Translations under genes and position numbers: made by a program | Source of the DNA: Salinibaculum litoreum | Lineage (GTDB): Archaea > Halobacteriota > Halobacteria > Halobacteriales > Haloarculaceae | DNA length: 64,000 nucleotides | Assembly (NCBI GenBank): GCA_009789175.1 | Contig: CP046866.1 | Location: forward strand, 3,224,001 to 3,288,000 | Direction of reading: 5' to 3' | Notes under the pieces: model-generated | The model's database searches: none | Told to the model about the DNA's origin: nothing | What the model saw: the letters and a program-made list of their open reading frames with translations, nothing else | In this document: piece after piece, positions 56,006-64,000 of the stretch | How the letters are laid out: each line of letters opens with the position of its first letter | How positions within the stretch are numbered: position 1 is the stretch's first letter

Positions 56006-56114
56006 GCTCACGATTGGTGCCTGAGCGACATATACTCGGTGGCAGTCAGCACCGCGACGAATCGCGTTCTCATCCGGCCCGGACTGTTTTACTCCCGGAG
56101 CCCCGACTGTCGGT

Positions 56115-56726
56115 ATGCGCCTGCGTGGCCGCCCGACGCTGCAGACTCTCGCCGTGATTCTCGCCGTCTTCGCCTTCCAGCAGGTGGTCGGCGTGCTGGC
56201 CGTCGCGGAGTATTTCCTGTTCGTCATGGACCCGACGGTGACCGCCCGGCCCTGGGTGCTCGCCACCAGCGTCTATGCCCACAGCGGCGTGACCCACCTC
56301 CTCGCGAATGTCATCGTTCTCGCCCTCGTCGGCCCGCTCGTCGCTCGCCGGACGACTGCGGTTAGATATCACGCGTTCTTCCTCACGACCGGCGCTTTCG
56401 CGGGGCTGGCAGAGGTCTCTCTGGGTGGTCTCGTGGGCCCGCCACACGCTGTTCTCGGGGCCAGCGGGGCGATACTCGCGCTCGTGGGCTATCTGCTGAG
56501 CGGGAACGCTGTCTCGACACGGCTGCTCGACCGACTGCAGGTCTCACCCCGCATCCAGCTCGTCGTCCTCGCAGTGGTGGTCGTGGCGGTGACGCTTGCG
56601 ACCAGCAGTCCAGGGACGGCGGTCATCGGACACGCCGCCGGGTTGACCGTCGGACTCGTCGCCGGGCGCGCACGGCTCATCGATGTCTCGCAGTCCCCGA
56701 CGCCGGAACCGGAGTTCCGGGTCTAG
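56115..56726 (+). CDS. Rhomboid-family intramembrane serine protease
   Basis: A 203-residue membrane protein with about six helices. It has HSGVTHLLANVIVLAL (about 55-70) and the catalytic GASGAIL (about 115-121), with the serine in the fourth helix and GHAAGL (about 175-180) bearing the catalytic histidine in the sixth. The dyad is complete, so an active protease is expected. A TATA-like TTTTACTC (about 56087-56094) precedes it. The stop overlaps that of the PAP2 gene (CTAG, 56723-56726). Confidence 0.87.
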   Translation: MRLRGRPTLQTLAVILAVFAFQQVVGVLAVAEYFLFVMDPTVTARPWVLATSVYAHSGVTHLLANVIVLALVGPLVARRTTAVRYHAFFLTTGAFAGLAEVSLGGLVGPPHAVLGASGAILALVGYLLSGNAVSTRLLDRLQVSPRIQLVVLAVVVVAVTLATSSPGTAVIGHAAGLTVGLVAGRARLIDVSQSPTPEPEFRV

Positions 56727-57634
56727 CTGTCCATGCCGGCCCGAATCTCGGAGAGCCACTCCCGGGCGACGTAGAGGGGATACAACAGCGCGGCGACGAT
56801 TCTGGCCGCGGCCCCGTCGATGTACCTGTTTCTACCCTGGTCGTCGGTCAGGTGCTTGGCACCTTCGACGCTTATGACGGCCAGCACAGCACCCGCCACC
56901 ACGTCGACACCCCAGTGAATGCCCAGATACATCGTCGCGATGAGGACACAGATTGCAAGCGGCGTCGAGACGAGCAACCAGAGTGGGTAGGTGTCCCGCG
57001 TCCGGTTCGCGAGTAACATGACCGTGAGCGCGATGGAACTGTGTAGCGACGGAAAGACGTTGGTGTTTGAGTTTATCTCGCCGGTGATGATCTGTGACTG
57101 GGGCCAGTGGATATACATCAGGGACCTGACATCGGGATACAGCCAGTTGCGCGGCCCGTAGGCGATAAAGAGGATATAACAGATGACGCCGATGGTGTAG
57201 TTGAACGTGTACGCGAGCATCAGTTCACGAAACGACTGCATCTCGTCTTTCGCGAGGTATGCGAAGAAGGGAAACACCATCAGGAAGACGTAGCCATAGA
57301 TGTAGATGTAGGTGAAAAACTGGGTCAGTTCATCTGTCGCGTAGGACTGGATGGTCGCGACGAGGTTGCCGTCGATGGAGTAGATGAGACCAGTAATCTG
57401 GATGTCGAGCAGCCACGACAGCCCCTGGCCGTTGTTCCTGATAAACGAGTTGAGTACGAGCGTGATAGCCAGCAACAGGATGTAGGGGTAGACGGCGGCC
57501 AACCGCTCCCGATACTCGTACCGGAGCCGTCGGAGCCGGTCGAACCCGATGATGATGACGAAGCCGAGTACGACCAGGATGCCGACGATGAGAATTATCT
57601 GCCTCAGCAGCGGCCACGGGATGGAGACGATCAT
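56723..57634 (-). CDS. PAP2-family membrane phosphatase
   Basis: A 303-residue membrane protein with about six helices. The PAP2 active site shows the motif HSSIALTVMLL (in FPSLHSSIALT, about 190-200) and the later HWGVDVVAGAVL (about 230-241). The first PAP2 block, KxxxxxxRP, is not clear. Family members remove phosphate from lipids. It overlaps the solute-binding gene upstream by four bases (ATGA, 57631-57634), so it is translated with it. Confidence 0.8.
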   Translation of the reverse strand: MIVSIPWPLLRQIILIVGILVVLGFVIIIGFDRLRRLRYEYRERLAAVYPYILLLAITLVLNSFIRNNGQGLSWLLDIQITGLIYSIDGNLVATIQSYATDELTQFFTYIYIYGYVFLMVFPFFAYLAKDEMQSFRELMLAYTFNYTIGVICYILFIAYGPRNWLYPDVRSLMYIHWPQSQIITGEINSNTNVFPSLHSSIALTVMLLANRTRDTYPLWLLVSTPLAICVLIATMYLGIHWGVDVVAGAVLAVISVEGAKHLTDDQGRNRYIDGAAARIVAALLYPLYVAREWLSEIRAGMDS

Positions 57635-59427
57635 CTGGCAATCATTCTCCCGTTGTCGTCGTACCCGAACCCGGCCTCCCTGAAGAGCTCTTTCGCCCGC
57701 TGCTCGTCGAGTTCGCCGTCCTCGCCGATGAAGGGGACCTGTGGGTCTTCACCGTCCCACGTGAGGTCGGCCGGAACCCAGTCGGTGCCCGAAAGCGGCG
57801 TCACACCGTGGGTCCCGTAGCCATCGAGTGCCTCCTCGACGATCTGGCCCTTGTCGAGCAAGCGCATGATGAGTCGCCGGAAGTGGCCGTTGCCGAGTGG
57901 GACCTGACGGGTGTTGAACCCGACGTGGTAGAACGTCCGGGACTTCTCGGTAAAGAGATTCAGTTCGTCGTGGTTGCCGACGCGGGAGACGCTGTTGGGG
58001 GCGATGCTCATTGCCGTCGCATCGACCTCGTCTGCGGCGACCAACTCGACGGCGGCGGCGTCCGAGGGGACGATGCGGACCGACAGTCGGTTGAACGGAA
58101 TCCCACCGTCAAAGCGCTCTGCGGGGTCCGACGAGCGGTTCCGGTGCATGAAGTGCTCGTCAAAGCGGGTCAACACCAGTGACTCCCCGTCGGTGCTCCC
58201 CTCGAACTGGAGCACGCCGTTTCCGACTGGCGTGCTGTTGTCGGCGACGATGGCTTCGGTGGGGTACGGCGTCATATCGAGGCCGGCCGCGGAGGCCTGT
58301 GCCGTCGTCGATTCCCAGATGTGTGCGGGAAGAATCGGCGTCGTCAGCACCCGCTCGGCCACCGGCCGTGCTGCCGAGCCAAGCTGCAGTTCGACCGTGC
58401 GGGCGTCACGAACGGTGGTCTCCTCGACGATGGAGGCCCGGCCGCGCAGCCGCGGAGCCGGCACCGCCGTTTCGCCGTTGCCAAGCGTCGTGTCGTTCAG
58501 GAACCGGTAGGTGAAAGCCACGTCGCTGGCAGTCAGGGGCTGCCCGTCGTGCCAGCGCAGGCTCGACCGTAGCGTCACCGTGGCTGTCGTCGTCTCCCCG
58601 CTTGTATCTATCTCCCAGGAGCGCGCCAGCCAGGGGTTGACCGTGCCGTCGTAGTACTCACCCAGCGAGTCATAGAGCAGCCCAGTGAACGTTCCGCGGT
58701 ACCGGTGCATCGCGGAGAGGGGGTTCAGGTTCCCCGTGGGCGTCCCGTTGGTCGTCGTCACCCGAAGCCGTTCTCTCCGGTCCGTGGTCTGGCCGCGGGT
58801 CTGGAGGCTCAGATAGCTCAGCGGGTTCACCAGCGGGAACTCGTCCCAGCCGGTGAAGCGGTCGTCGCGTGCCGTCCAGATCTCTTCCGGGTGGGCGATA
58901 ACTCCGATGGGTTGCTCGCGTGCGACCGCGCGCTGGAGGTCGCCGACCGCGAGCTTCCGGTCGCTGCCCGACTGTTCGCGTTGTGCAGTCAGGTGCTCGT
59001 CGACGGTCAGGTCGGAGTACTCGAAAGGATTCTGCCAGCCGGACTCGCCGGCGAACACCGAGTGCAACATCGGGCGCATGAAGTCCGGGTCCCCGTGGGC
59101 TGGAAACTCGCCCACGTAGATATCGTAGTCGTTGTTCATCAGCACGTCCTGCCGGAGCTGCGCCCGCGAGAGCAACTCGAAGCCGGCGTTGACGCCGATG
59201 GCGTTCAGCCGGTTGACCAGCTGACGCGCAATCTGTGTCATGACCGGGTCCGTGTCGGCCGGGACCGTCTTGATGGTCACCGACAGCTGTGCTGGTCCAC
59301 CACCACCCAGGAAGTCAGTGAGCAGGCCCAGACACCCACTCGCCGCGGTCGCACCGACGCCTGCCGCTGTCCCGAGCATCGCACGGCGACTGACGGCGGG
59401 TCCGCTATCGGCTGACTTCTCGGACAT
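57631..59427 (-). CDS. Tat-exported ABC solute-binding lipoprotein (oligopeptide type)
   Basis: A 598-residue SBP_bac_5 (DppA/OppA) protein. The N-terminus SRRAMLGTAAGVGATAASGC is a Tat signal with twin Arg at 14-15 and a lipobox Cys near 32. The body contains typical SWEIDTSGETTTATVTLRSSLRWHDGQPLTASDVAFTYRF (about 270-310) and FDEHFMH...VRIVPSDAAAV blocks. No permease or ATPase gene of an importer is nearby, so it is an orphan receptor. The ATG has a strong TATA box (TATATATGAAC on the minus strand, about 59453-59464). It forms an operon with the PAP2 gene. Confidence 0.87.
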   Translation of the reverse strand: MSEKSADSGPAVSRRAMLGTAAGVGATAASGCLGLLTDFLGGGGPAQLSVTIKTVPADTDPVMTQIARQLVNRLNAIGVNAGFELLSRAQLRQDVLMNNDYDIYVGEFPAHGDPDFMRPMLHSVFAGESGWQNPFEYSDLTVDEHLTAQREQSGSDRKLAVGDLQRAVAREQPIGVIAHPEEIWTARDDRFTGWDEFPLVNPLSYLSLQTRGQTTDRRERLRVTTTNGTPTGNLNPLSAMHRYRGTFTGLLYDSLGEYYDGTVNPWLARSWEIDTSGETTTATVTLRSSLRWHDGQPLTASDVAFTYRFLNDTTLGNGETAVPAPRLRGRASIVEETTVRDARTVELQLGSAARPVAERVLTTPILPAHIWESTTAQASAAGLDMTPYPTEAIVADNSTPVGNGVLQFEGSTDGESLVLTRFDEHFMHRNRSSDPAERFDGGIPFNRLSVRIVPSDAAAVELVAADEVDATAMSIAPNSVSRVGNHDELNLFTEKSRTFYHVGFNTRQVPLGNGHFRRLIMRLLDKGQIVEEALDGYGTHGVTPLSGTDWVPADLTWDGEDPQVPFIGEDGELDEQRAKELFREAGFGYDDNGRMIAR

Positions 59428-59622
59428 CTCTTGTTATGTCGTACAGCAGTTAGTTCATATATAACTCCACTGATTAATCCCGCAACATCGGGTGTGGTAA
59501 GTTGCCGTACGTCGGTTTTCCACACGATTGTTGCAGACCCGGTATGAATATACAGGGTTGGTGATTGATTGTCGACTTGTTGTCGGACCGCGGTAGACTT
59601 GGAGGAGAGGGGCAGCCACTCC

Positions 59623-60618
59623 TTAGCTTCGCTCGGTGAGCTGTGAGGCCACGTGTAACGGGACTGCTCCCTTCGTGTAGCCCGCTGCGGGTGAGTCGGG
59701 GTGCAGGCGGTAGACGACCGCGGGTTCGTGGCCGACATCGGGCTGTTCGGCCGCAACCGCGCGCCACTCGTCGTCGTGGAACGACGAGCAGTCGACGAAG
59801 ACGACGGCCTCGGCGTGGGCGTCGAGTTGGTCGCTCGTCTTGCCGTCGACAGTCTCCCGGAGCGCGGCCGCAGGCGTTCCCGCGCGCCGCCGGGAAGGTG
59901 GTTCGGGGCGGGTCACCTCCACCAGCGTCTCGGGGTCGTGGACGCGGAAATCCAGCGCGTGTCCCGACTCCATCGACACTTCGGGCGTGTAGGTGTGGCC
60001 GGCGTCGGTCAGCAGCCTGGCGGCGTTGAACTCGGCCATCGTCGCCCGCATCCGGACGAGGTCGACCGCCTCGCTGGTCCCGAGCTTTGCGGCCATCGTG
60101 TACCGGTGGTCGTCCAGGTCGACCGTCTTCAGCAGGTCATCGTAGAAGGTAAGTCCCGCTTCGCGGCTGGCATCGGGAAAGCCCGCGGCGTGGTCCCGGA
60201 AGAACTCTCTGGTCGTCTCGCGACCGTCTTTCGAGAACAGCACCGGCAGGAAGAACCACGAGACGTACTCGTGGGCTGCGAGCCACGGGTCCGCCGTTTC
60301 GAGTTCGGCCAGAAGCTCCCGCTGTGCCCACCGTGCGATAGGATACGGCGACTCCCCGAAGGTGTGTTTGTTCGTCCGCCATAGTGCTTTCGGGGTCTCC
60401 GTGTTTCCGAGCCAGTAGGCGTCCTCGCCCCACGCGAACAGCGCGAGGTCGCCGTTGTCCATCCGCAACTGTCGTGCCTCGTACTCCGGCGGCGGCGAGA
60501 AATGGGGATGGCTCAGCGTTGCGCCGAACTTGCCGTCGAGAGGTTGCCGTAGCTCGCTGTCGACTCGCTCCAGTGTCCACGACGTATCGTCCCGTCGGAA
60601 CCGTATCGGCCCTGCCAC
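59623..60618 (-). CDS. DUF5784-like haloarchaeal protein, possible nuclease-like fold
   Basis: A 331-residue soluble protein with the start at GTG 60618 and a TATA box (AGTATAAACC on the minus strand, about 60641-60650) 23-32 bases upstream. The later segment LTDAGHTYTPEVSMESGHALDFRVHDPETLVEVTRP (about 215-250) has the order Glu...Asp-Phe...Glu-Val of PD-(D/E)xK nucleases, but the expected Lys is Thr, so activity is doubtful. As I recall this is close to DUF5784. The gene is monocistronic. Confidence 0.7.
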   Translation of the reverse strand: MAGPIRFRRDDTSWTLERVDSELRQPLDGKFGATLSHPHFSPPPEYEARQLRMDNGDLALFAWGEDAYWLGNTETPKALWRTNKHTFGESPYPIARWAQRELLAELETADPWLAAHEYVSWFFLPVLFSKDGRETTREFFRDHAAGFPDASREAGLTFYDDLLKTVDLDDHRYTMAAKLGTSEAVDLVRMRATMAEFNAARLLTDAGHTYTPEVSMESGHALDFRVHDPETLVEVTRPEPPSRRRAGTPAAALRETVDGKTSDQLDAHAEAVVFVDCSSFHDDEWRAVAAEQPDVGHEPAVVYRLHPDSPAAGYTKGAVPLHVASQLTERS

Positions 60619-60747
60619 TGCCGGCGCTACGGGCCCCGCTGGTTTATACTATCGCCCCGGAGTGTTGTGGCCGTTCACGAGTCCGTATGTCAAACCCCCG
60701 TTTTACTCTACGCCAGCTTATAGGTAGATACAGTTGACGTATCCCTC

Positions 60748-62787
60748 ATGCAACCACAGCGTCTCGGAGCCCTCGTGACAGTCGCGCTGGCCGTCAGCGC
60801 CCTTGCCGGTGCGGGCATCGCGCTCTCGGTGGTTGACACCGGCGGGCCGGAGACGACAACGGACCACCCTGGCAACGGGTCGGACCTGACCGCCGGGTCA
60901 CCGACGGTCGCTGCGCTGTCGGGAGAGACGGGGACAGTCGAGCAGTTCGAGACCAGAGACGCCTTTCAGTCCTACGTCGCTGCCGGCCAGCGCCAGACTC
61001 GGGGTGTTTACACCGGTATGGGCGGCGTCAGTGGGGTGACCACGGATGTCGCCAACGAGCGAGCCGAGTCGGCCGATGTCCCGGCTGATGCCGGTGACGA
61101 CGCAGCCAGTATGCCCTCCCGGGTCGCCGAGACCAACGTGCAGGTCGGCACGCTCGATGAACCCGACCGCGTGAAAACCGACGGCGTCAATTTCTACTAT
61201 GCGCCGGAGTACCGCCGGTATCACGCCAAACCTCGCCCCCAGCCCGATGTCGAGCGCGAGGAATATCGGCGACCACGCGAACCGAACACGCACGTCATCG
61301 ATGCGAGCGACCCCGAAGCTCCCGAGGCAGTCAGCGAGATAAACACCAGCGGGCAACTGCTCCAGACGGGCGACCGGCTGGTCGTCTTCGAGCATGACCG
61401 CATTGCGGGCTATGACATAACAGACCCCGAGAATCCCACCGAGACGTGGACTCACCCGCTGAACGGGTCGATGGTCACTGCCCGCGAGGCCAACGGGACG
61501 GTGTATCTGGTCACCAGGTCTTCGGTCGGACCGGGCACCGACTGCCCGATTCGGCCGATGGGAGCGGAGACCGTCGCGTGTACGGATGTCTATCGTCCGG
61601 GCACCCAGATTGCGGCCGACGCCACCTACACGGCATTCAGTATCGACGCCGCCGAGGGGGTTGTTCGTGACTCCGTGAGTTTCGTCGGCACCGCCGACAA
61701 CTCAGCTATTTACATGTCCCCGAACGCACTCTATGTCACCTACACCGAGCGCGCCGACCGGGCGGCATTGCTCGGGACGTTCATCCGTGAGAAATACGAC
61801 CGGACGCCCGAGCACGTCGACCAGCGTATTGCCGAGATTCAGTCCTACAACATCACGACAGCCTCGAAACTCCGTGAGATGCGGACGACCATCCGACAGT
61901 GGACCGCCTCCCTCCCCGAGGATGAGCGCCGGGAGGTCCGTGAGTCCTTCACCGAGCAACTCGGTGCGTTCCTCCACGACCAGCGCCGGAACCTGACGAC
62001 GACCGGTATCGTCAGAGTCGGTGTCGACAGCGGCTCACTGTCCGTCGAGACGACGGGGACAGTGCCCGGTGAGCCGCTGAACCAGTTCTCGCTGGACGAA
62101 CACGATGGCACGCTGCGGATAACGACGACCATCCCGCGGACCGGCAGTGGCGACAGCACAAACGACCTCTATACGCTCGATGCGACGACGCTCGACCGGA
62201 CTGGGTCGGTCACCGCCATGGGTGACGACCAGCGCGTCTACGCCGTCCGGTACGTCGAGGACACCGCCTACGTCGTCACCTACCGGCAGGTCGACCCGCT
62301 TCACGTCGTCGACCTCTCGGACCCCGCCGAACCCGTGGAGACGGGGACCCTGGAACTCCCGGGGTACTCCTCGTATCTCCACCCTATCGATGCTGACACC
62401 GTCCTCGGCATCGGTGAGGAGGACGGCAAGGTCAAGTCTGTCCTCTTCGATGTCTCGGACCCACGGAACCCAACGAGTGCGGACTCACAGGTCTATGACA
62501 AGCGCTACTCGGAAATCAGCGATACCCACCACGCCTTCCTCATCGACCGCCGTCACGAGGTGTTCGTGTTGCCGGCCGGTGACGCGGCGCTGGCAGTCGA
62601 TTACACCGACGGCGAACTGACCACCCGGGCGACTATCGATACTGACCGCCCCGTCACCCGAACCCGCTACGTCGATGAATCGCTGTATGTCTTCGCCGGC
62701 CACACCGTCACCGTCGTCGACGAGACCGACTGGTCGACCACGACGACTCTCCATCTGGAACTGCTCGACGACGACCGCTCTGACTGA
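60748..62787 (+). CDS. Secreted beta-propeller domain protein
   Basis: A 679-residue exported protein. The N-terminus is MQPQRLGALVTVALAVSALAGAGIA, a Sec-type signal or membrane anchor, followed by a Thr/Gly-rich spacer. From about 140 on it belongs to the beta-propeller family (pfam09826-like), with repeats of the HVIDASDPEAPEAV and HVVDLSDPAEPVETG type. About 350-410 holds a helical insert. A TATA box (CTTATAGG, about 60717-60724) precedes it. Its stop TGA continues as ATACTGTCGACTGT, the repeat family end. Confidence 0.85.
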   Translation: MQPQRLGALVTVALAVSALAGAGIALSVVDTGGPETTTDHPGNGSDLTAGSPTVAALSGETGTVEQFETRDAFQSYVAAGQRQTRGVYTGMGGVSGVTTDVANERAESADVPADAGDDAASMPSRVAETNVQVGTLDEPDRVKTDGVNFYYAPEYRRYHAKPRPQPDVEREEYRRPREPNTHVIDASDPEAPEAVSEINTSGQLLQTGDRLVVFEHDRIAGYDITDPENPTETWTHPLNGSMVTAREANGTVYLVTRSSVGPGTDCPIRPMGAETVACTDVYRPGTQIAADATYTAFSIDAAEGVVRDSVSFVGTADNSAIYMSPNALYVTYTERADRAALLGTFIREKYDRTPEHVDQRIAEIQSYNITTASKLREMRTTIRQWTASLPEDERREVRESFTEQLGAFLHDQRRNLTTTGIVRVGVDSGSLSVETTGTVPGEPLNQFSLDEHDGTLRITTTIPRTGSGDSTNDLYTLDATTLDRTGSVTAMGDDQRVYAVRYVEDTAYVVTYRQVDPLHVVDLSDPAEPVETGTLELPGYSSYLHPIDADTVLGIGEEDGKVKSVLFDVSDPRNPTSADSQVYDKRYSEISDTHHAFLIDRRHEVFVLPAGDAALAVDYTDGELTTRATIDTDRPVTRTRYVDESLYVFAGHTVTVVDETDWSTTTTLHLELLDDDRSD

Positions 62788-62800
62788 TACTGTCGACTGT
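62785..62800 (+). repeat. Stop-codon repeat motif, single end (F)
   Basis: TGATACTGTCGACTGT, the TGA being the propeller gene stop. There is one change from the consensus (GGCTGT to GACTGT). No second end was found in the following 110 bases. Confidence 0.5.
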
Positions 62801-62910
62801 CGACACCTGCCCATCGCGACCTCCTCCTGTCGTCGCTCTCCCGACGAGATGTGGTGTCATTCGGCGTTACATTGATAGGTGCCAACTGACAAGGTTGGGT
62901 GTGGTACACA

Positions 62911-63081
62911 ATGTCGATGGGTGCTTACGACGAAGAGGAGCATGAACGCCGAGAGCGAAAGAACAGTGAAGTCGACGCCAGTTTCGACGACGAGCGGTCG
63001 GAGTACGACGGGACAGTCGAGTACGAGGGTAGCGACTCGGCCGAGGAGCTCCTCGACCAGTTCAAGGAGATGCAGTCCTAG
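62911..63081 (+). CDS. Small acidic protein of DUF5786 type
   Basis: A 56-residue acidic protein, MSMGAYDEEEHERRERKNSEVD, with the C-terminal SAEELLDQFKEMQS. This matches haloarchaeal DUF5786 as I remember it. The frame starts at ATG 62911 (the ATG at 62917 is also possible). The stop overlaps that of the convergent gene (CTAG, 63078-63081). Function is unknown. Confidence 0.75.
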   Translation: MSMGAYDEEEHERRERKNSEVDASFDDERSEYDGTVEYEGSDSAEELLDQFKEMQS

Positions 63082-63782
63082 TTCTCCGAGCGGATTCGTA
63101 GCGCGAGGATAGACGCTCCGGTCACCGCCGAGACGGCGAGTACGTGCCCAGCGACGGCTGCGAACAGCACCGGCTGGGCGGTCAGGAACGGGAGGAAAAT
63201 CAGCTGGAGGATGCCGAACCCGAGCGCCTCCAGGTCGGCACGCTGCAGGGAGCGACTGGCCGAGGCATCGAAGCGAAAGCGCAGCGACCGCCACAGCGCC
63301 ACGACGGCGGCCCACCACCCTGTCCCGATGCGGTAACAGACATCCCACAGCACCAGCAGCGTCAGGTAGACCACGAGCACCGGCGGTTCCTCGCCGAAGA
63401 GCGTCGTTACCAGCGGGTCGGTTGCGGTCCGGGGGTCCCAGACGAACAGGTGAGTGATTAGGGCGACGTAGGCAAGCACCGACAGTACAACCTCGACGTT
63501 CGAGGAAAAGAGCAGGCGACGGTAGGCGTCGGGGACCGACTCGCCGCGGGTGAGCGTCGCGATGCGAAGCATCTCCGCACTGCCGACGGTGGCGACGACC
63601 ACTGCAACCGTCCCGGCGATGGCGGCCGTCCAGAGCCCGTAAAACCACGCCAGCAGGAGGATTGTGGCCTCGAACGCGACGAACTGGATGGCAAGCGCCA
63701 CCCGCGGGCTAATTTCGATGCCCGGGAGCGCGCCGATGATGCTCTCGTAGACCCATGTCTCGCCATACTCCGGCCGCCCCAT
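63078..63782 (-). CDS. Multi-pass membrane protein, unknown function
   Basis: A 234-residue protein with about six hydrophobic helices (about 28-48, 49-70, 97-116, 131-155, 185-200 and 205-228). No motif is recognised. Its start codon overlaps the stop of the next gene by one base (TGATG), so it is coupled to the SDR-like gene. Confidence 0.68.
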   Translation of the reverse strand: MGRPEYGETWVYESIIGALPGIEISPRVALAIQFVAFEATILLLAWFYGLWTAAIAGTVAVVVATVGSAEMLRIATLTRGESVPDAYRRLLFSSNVEVVLSVLAYVALITHLFVWDPRTATDPLVTTLFGEEPPVLVVYLTLLVLWDVCYRIGTGWWAAVVALWRSLRFRFDASASRSLQRADLEALGFGILQLIFLPFLTAQPVLFAAVAGHVLAVSAVTGASILALRIRSEN

Positions 63783-64000
63783 CAGGCCCGTCCCCCCACA
63801 CGCTCGACGGCGACTGTTCCGGGGTCGCGCTCGCCGTGTCGCACGGCCAATGCCCGTTCAACGGCCGTCTTGAAGGGGGTAAGCTCTACATCGATGATTT
63901 CGCGGATGCTGTCGTCGCGGACGATAACAGCGTTTTTCAGCCCGTCGATGAGTGGCCGCGCGACTGCCGGGTCCGCGTCGGTCACCAGTCCGACCCAGTA
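63782..64000 (-). CDS. C-terminal part of an SDR/NAD(P)H-binding protein (partial)
   Basis: The frame is open to the window edge, so only the last 72 residues are seen. The segment VARPLIDGLKNAVIVRDDSIREIIDVELTPFKTAVERALA resembles the end of NAD(P)-binding SDR proteins of the nucleoside-sugar-epimerase-like type. The Rossmann part lies outside. The stop overlaps the start of the membrane gene by one base. The listing of GTG 63985 as a start is not supported, since the frame continues beyond. Confidence 0.5.
   Translation of the reverse strand, partial: YWVGLVTDADPAVARPLIDGLKNAVIVRDDSIREIIDVELTPFKTAVERALAVRHGERDPGTVAVERVGGRA

Overview
The window comes from a halophilic archaeon (class Halobacteria). 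The evidence is a haloarchaeal 16S/23S/5S rRNA operon with archaeal pre-rRNA processing stems, very acidic proteins, high GC, TATA boxes about 25-35 bases before many start codons (leaderless expression), Tat/lipobox export signals, and archaeal versions of GAPDH, L10e, RPA and NAD synthase. The rRNA looks most like family Haloarculaceae, but that is an impression and was not tested by alignment.

Layout. 0-10 kb: M28 peptidase, MJ0936-type phosphodiesterase, glycolytic GAPDH and PGK, a small heat-shock protein, membrane proteins, a DUF7344/DICT signalling pair and a RimK-like ATP-grasp ligase. 10-28 kb: ribosomal protein L10e, a DUF4097 lipoprotein, a glutathionyl-hydroquinone-reductase-like protein, a sugar nucleotidyltransferase, a five-PAS histidine kinase, a cold-shock protein, a winged-helix protein, a MinD-like ATPase lacking the signature lysine, a PH-domain protein, AIM24, a membrane histidine kinase with an unclear start, a methyltransferase, a Bat-type regulator and an ABC-2 exporter. 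28-34.3 kb: the rRNA operon, with a long leader of duplicated promoter units. 34.3-47 kb: a Bat-type regulator divergent from a cytochrome P450, an SLC13 permease, a Ski2-like helicase, a cupin, tRNA-His, a DUF5814-like protein, a ribbon-helix-helix/coiled-coil protein, the rpa3-rpap3 pair and ManC. 47-64 kb: tRNA-Gly with a duplicated 3' end, NAD synthase, a zinc-finger membrane protein, enoyl-CoA hydratase, tRNA-Thr, an operon of a KaiC-like double ATPase and a LOV-domain histidine kinase, a VOC protein, a rhomboid, PAP2 phosphatase with an orphan solute-binding protein, a DUF5784-like protein, a beta-propeller exoprotein, and a partial SDR-like gene at the right edge.

Three things stand out. 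First, a short inverted repeat with end sequence near ATACTGTCGGCTGTAA recurs across the window and is usually fused to the TGA stop codon of a gene; two of its copies are related elements of about 110 bp placed identically at gene ends 50 kb apart. Second, the rRNA leader carries three copies of the 5' half of the 16S processing stem, the 16S-23S spacer holds a tRNA-like sequence lacking the 3' strand of the anticodon stem, and the same 13-nt motif follows both 23S and 5S. Third, a blue-light-type (LOV) kinase is co-transcribed with a two-domain KaiC-like ATPase. No CRISPR array, complete insertion sequence or defence island was seen.
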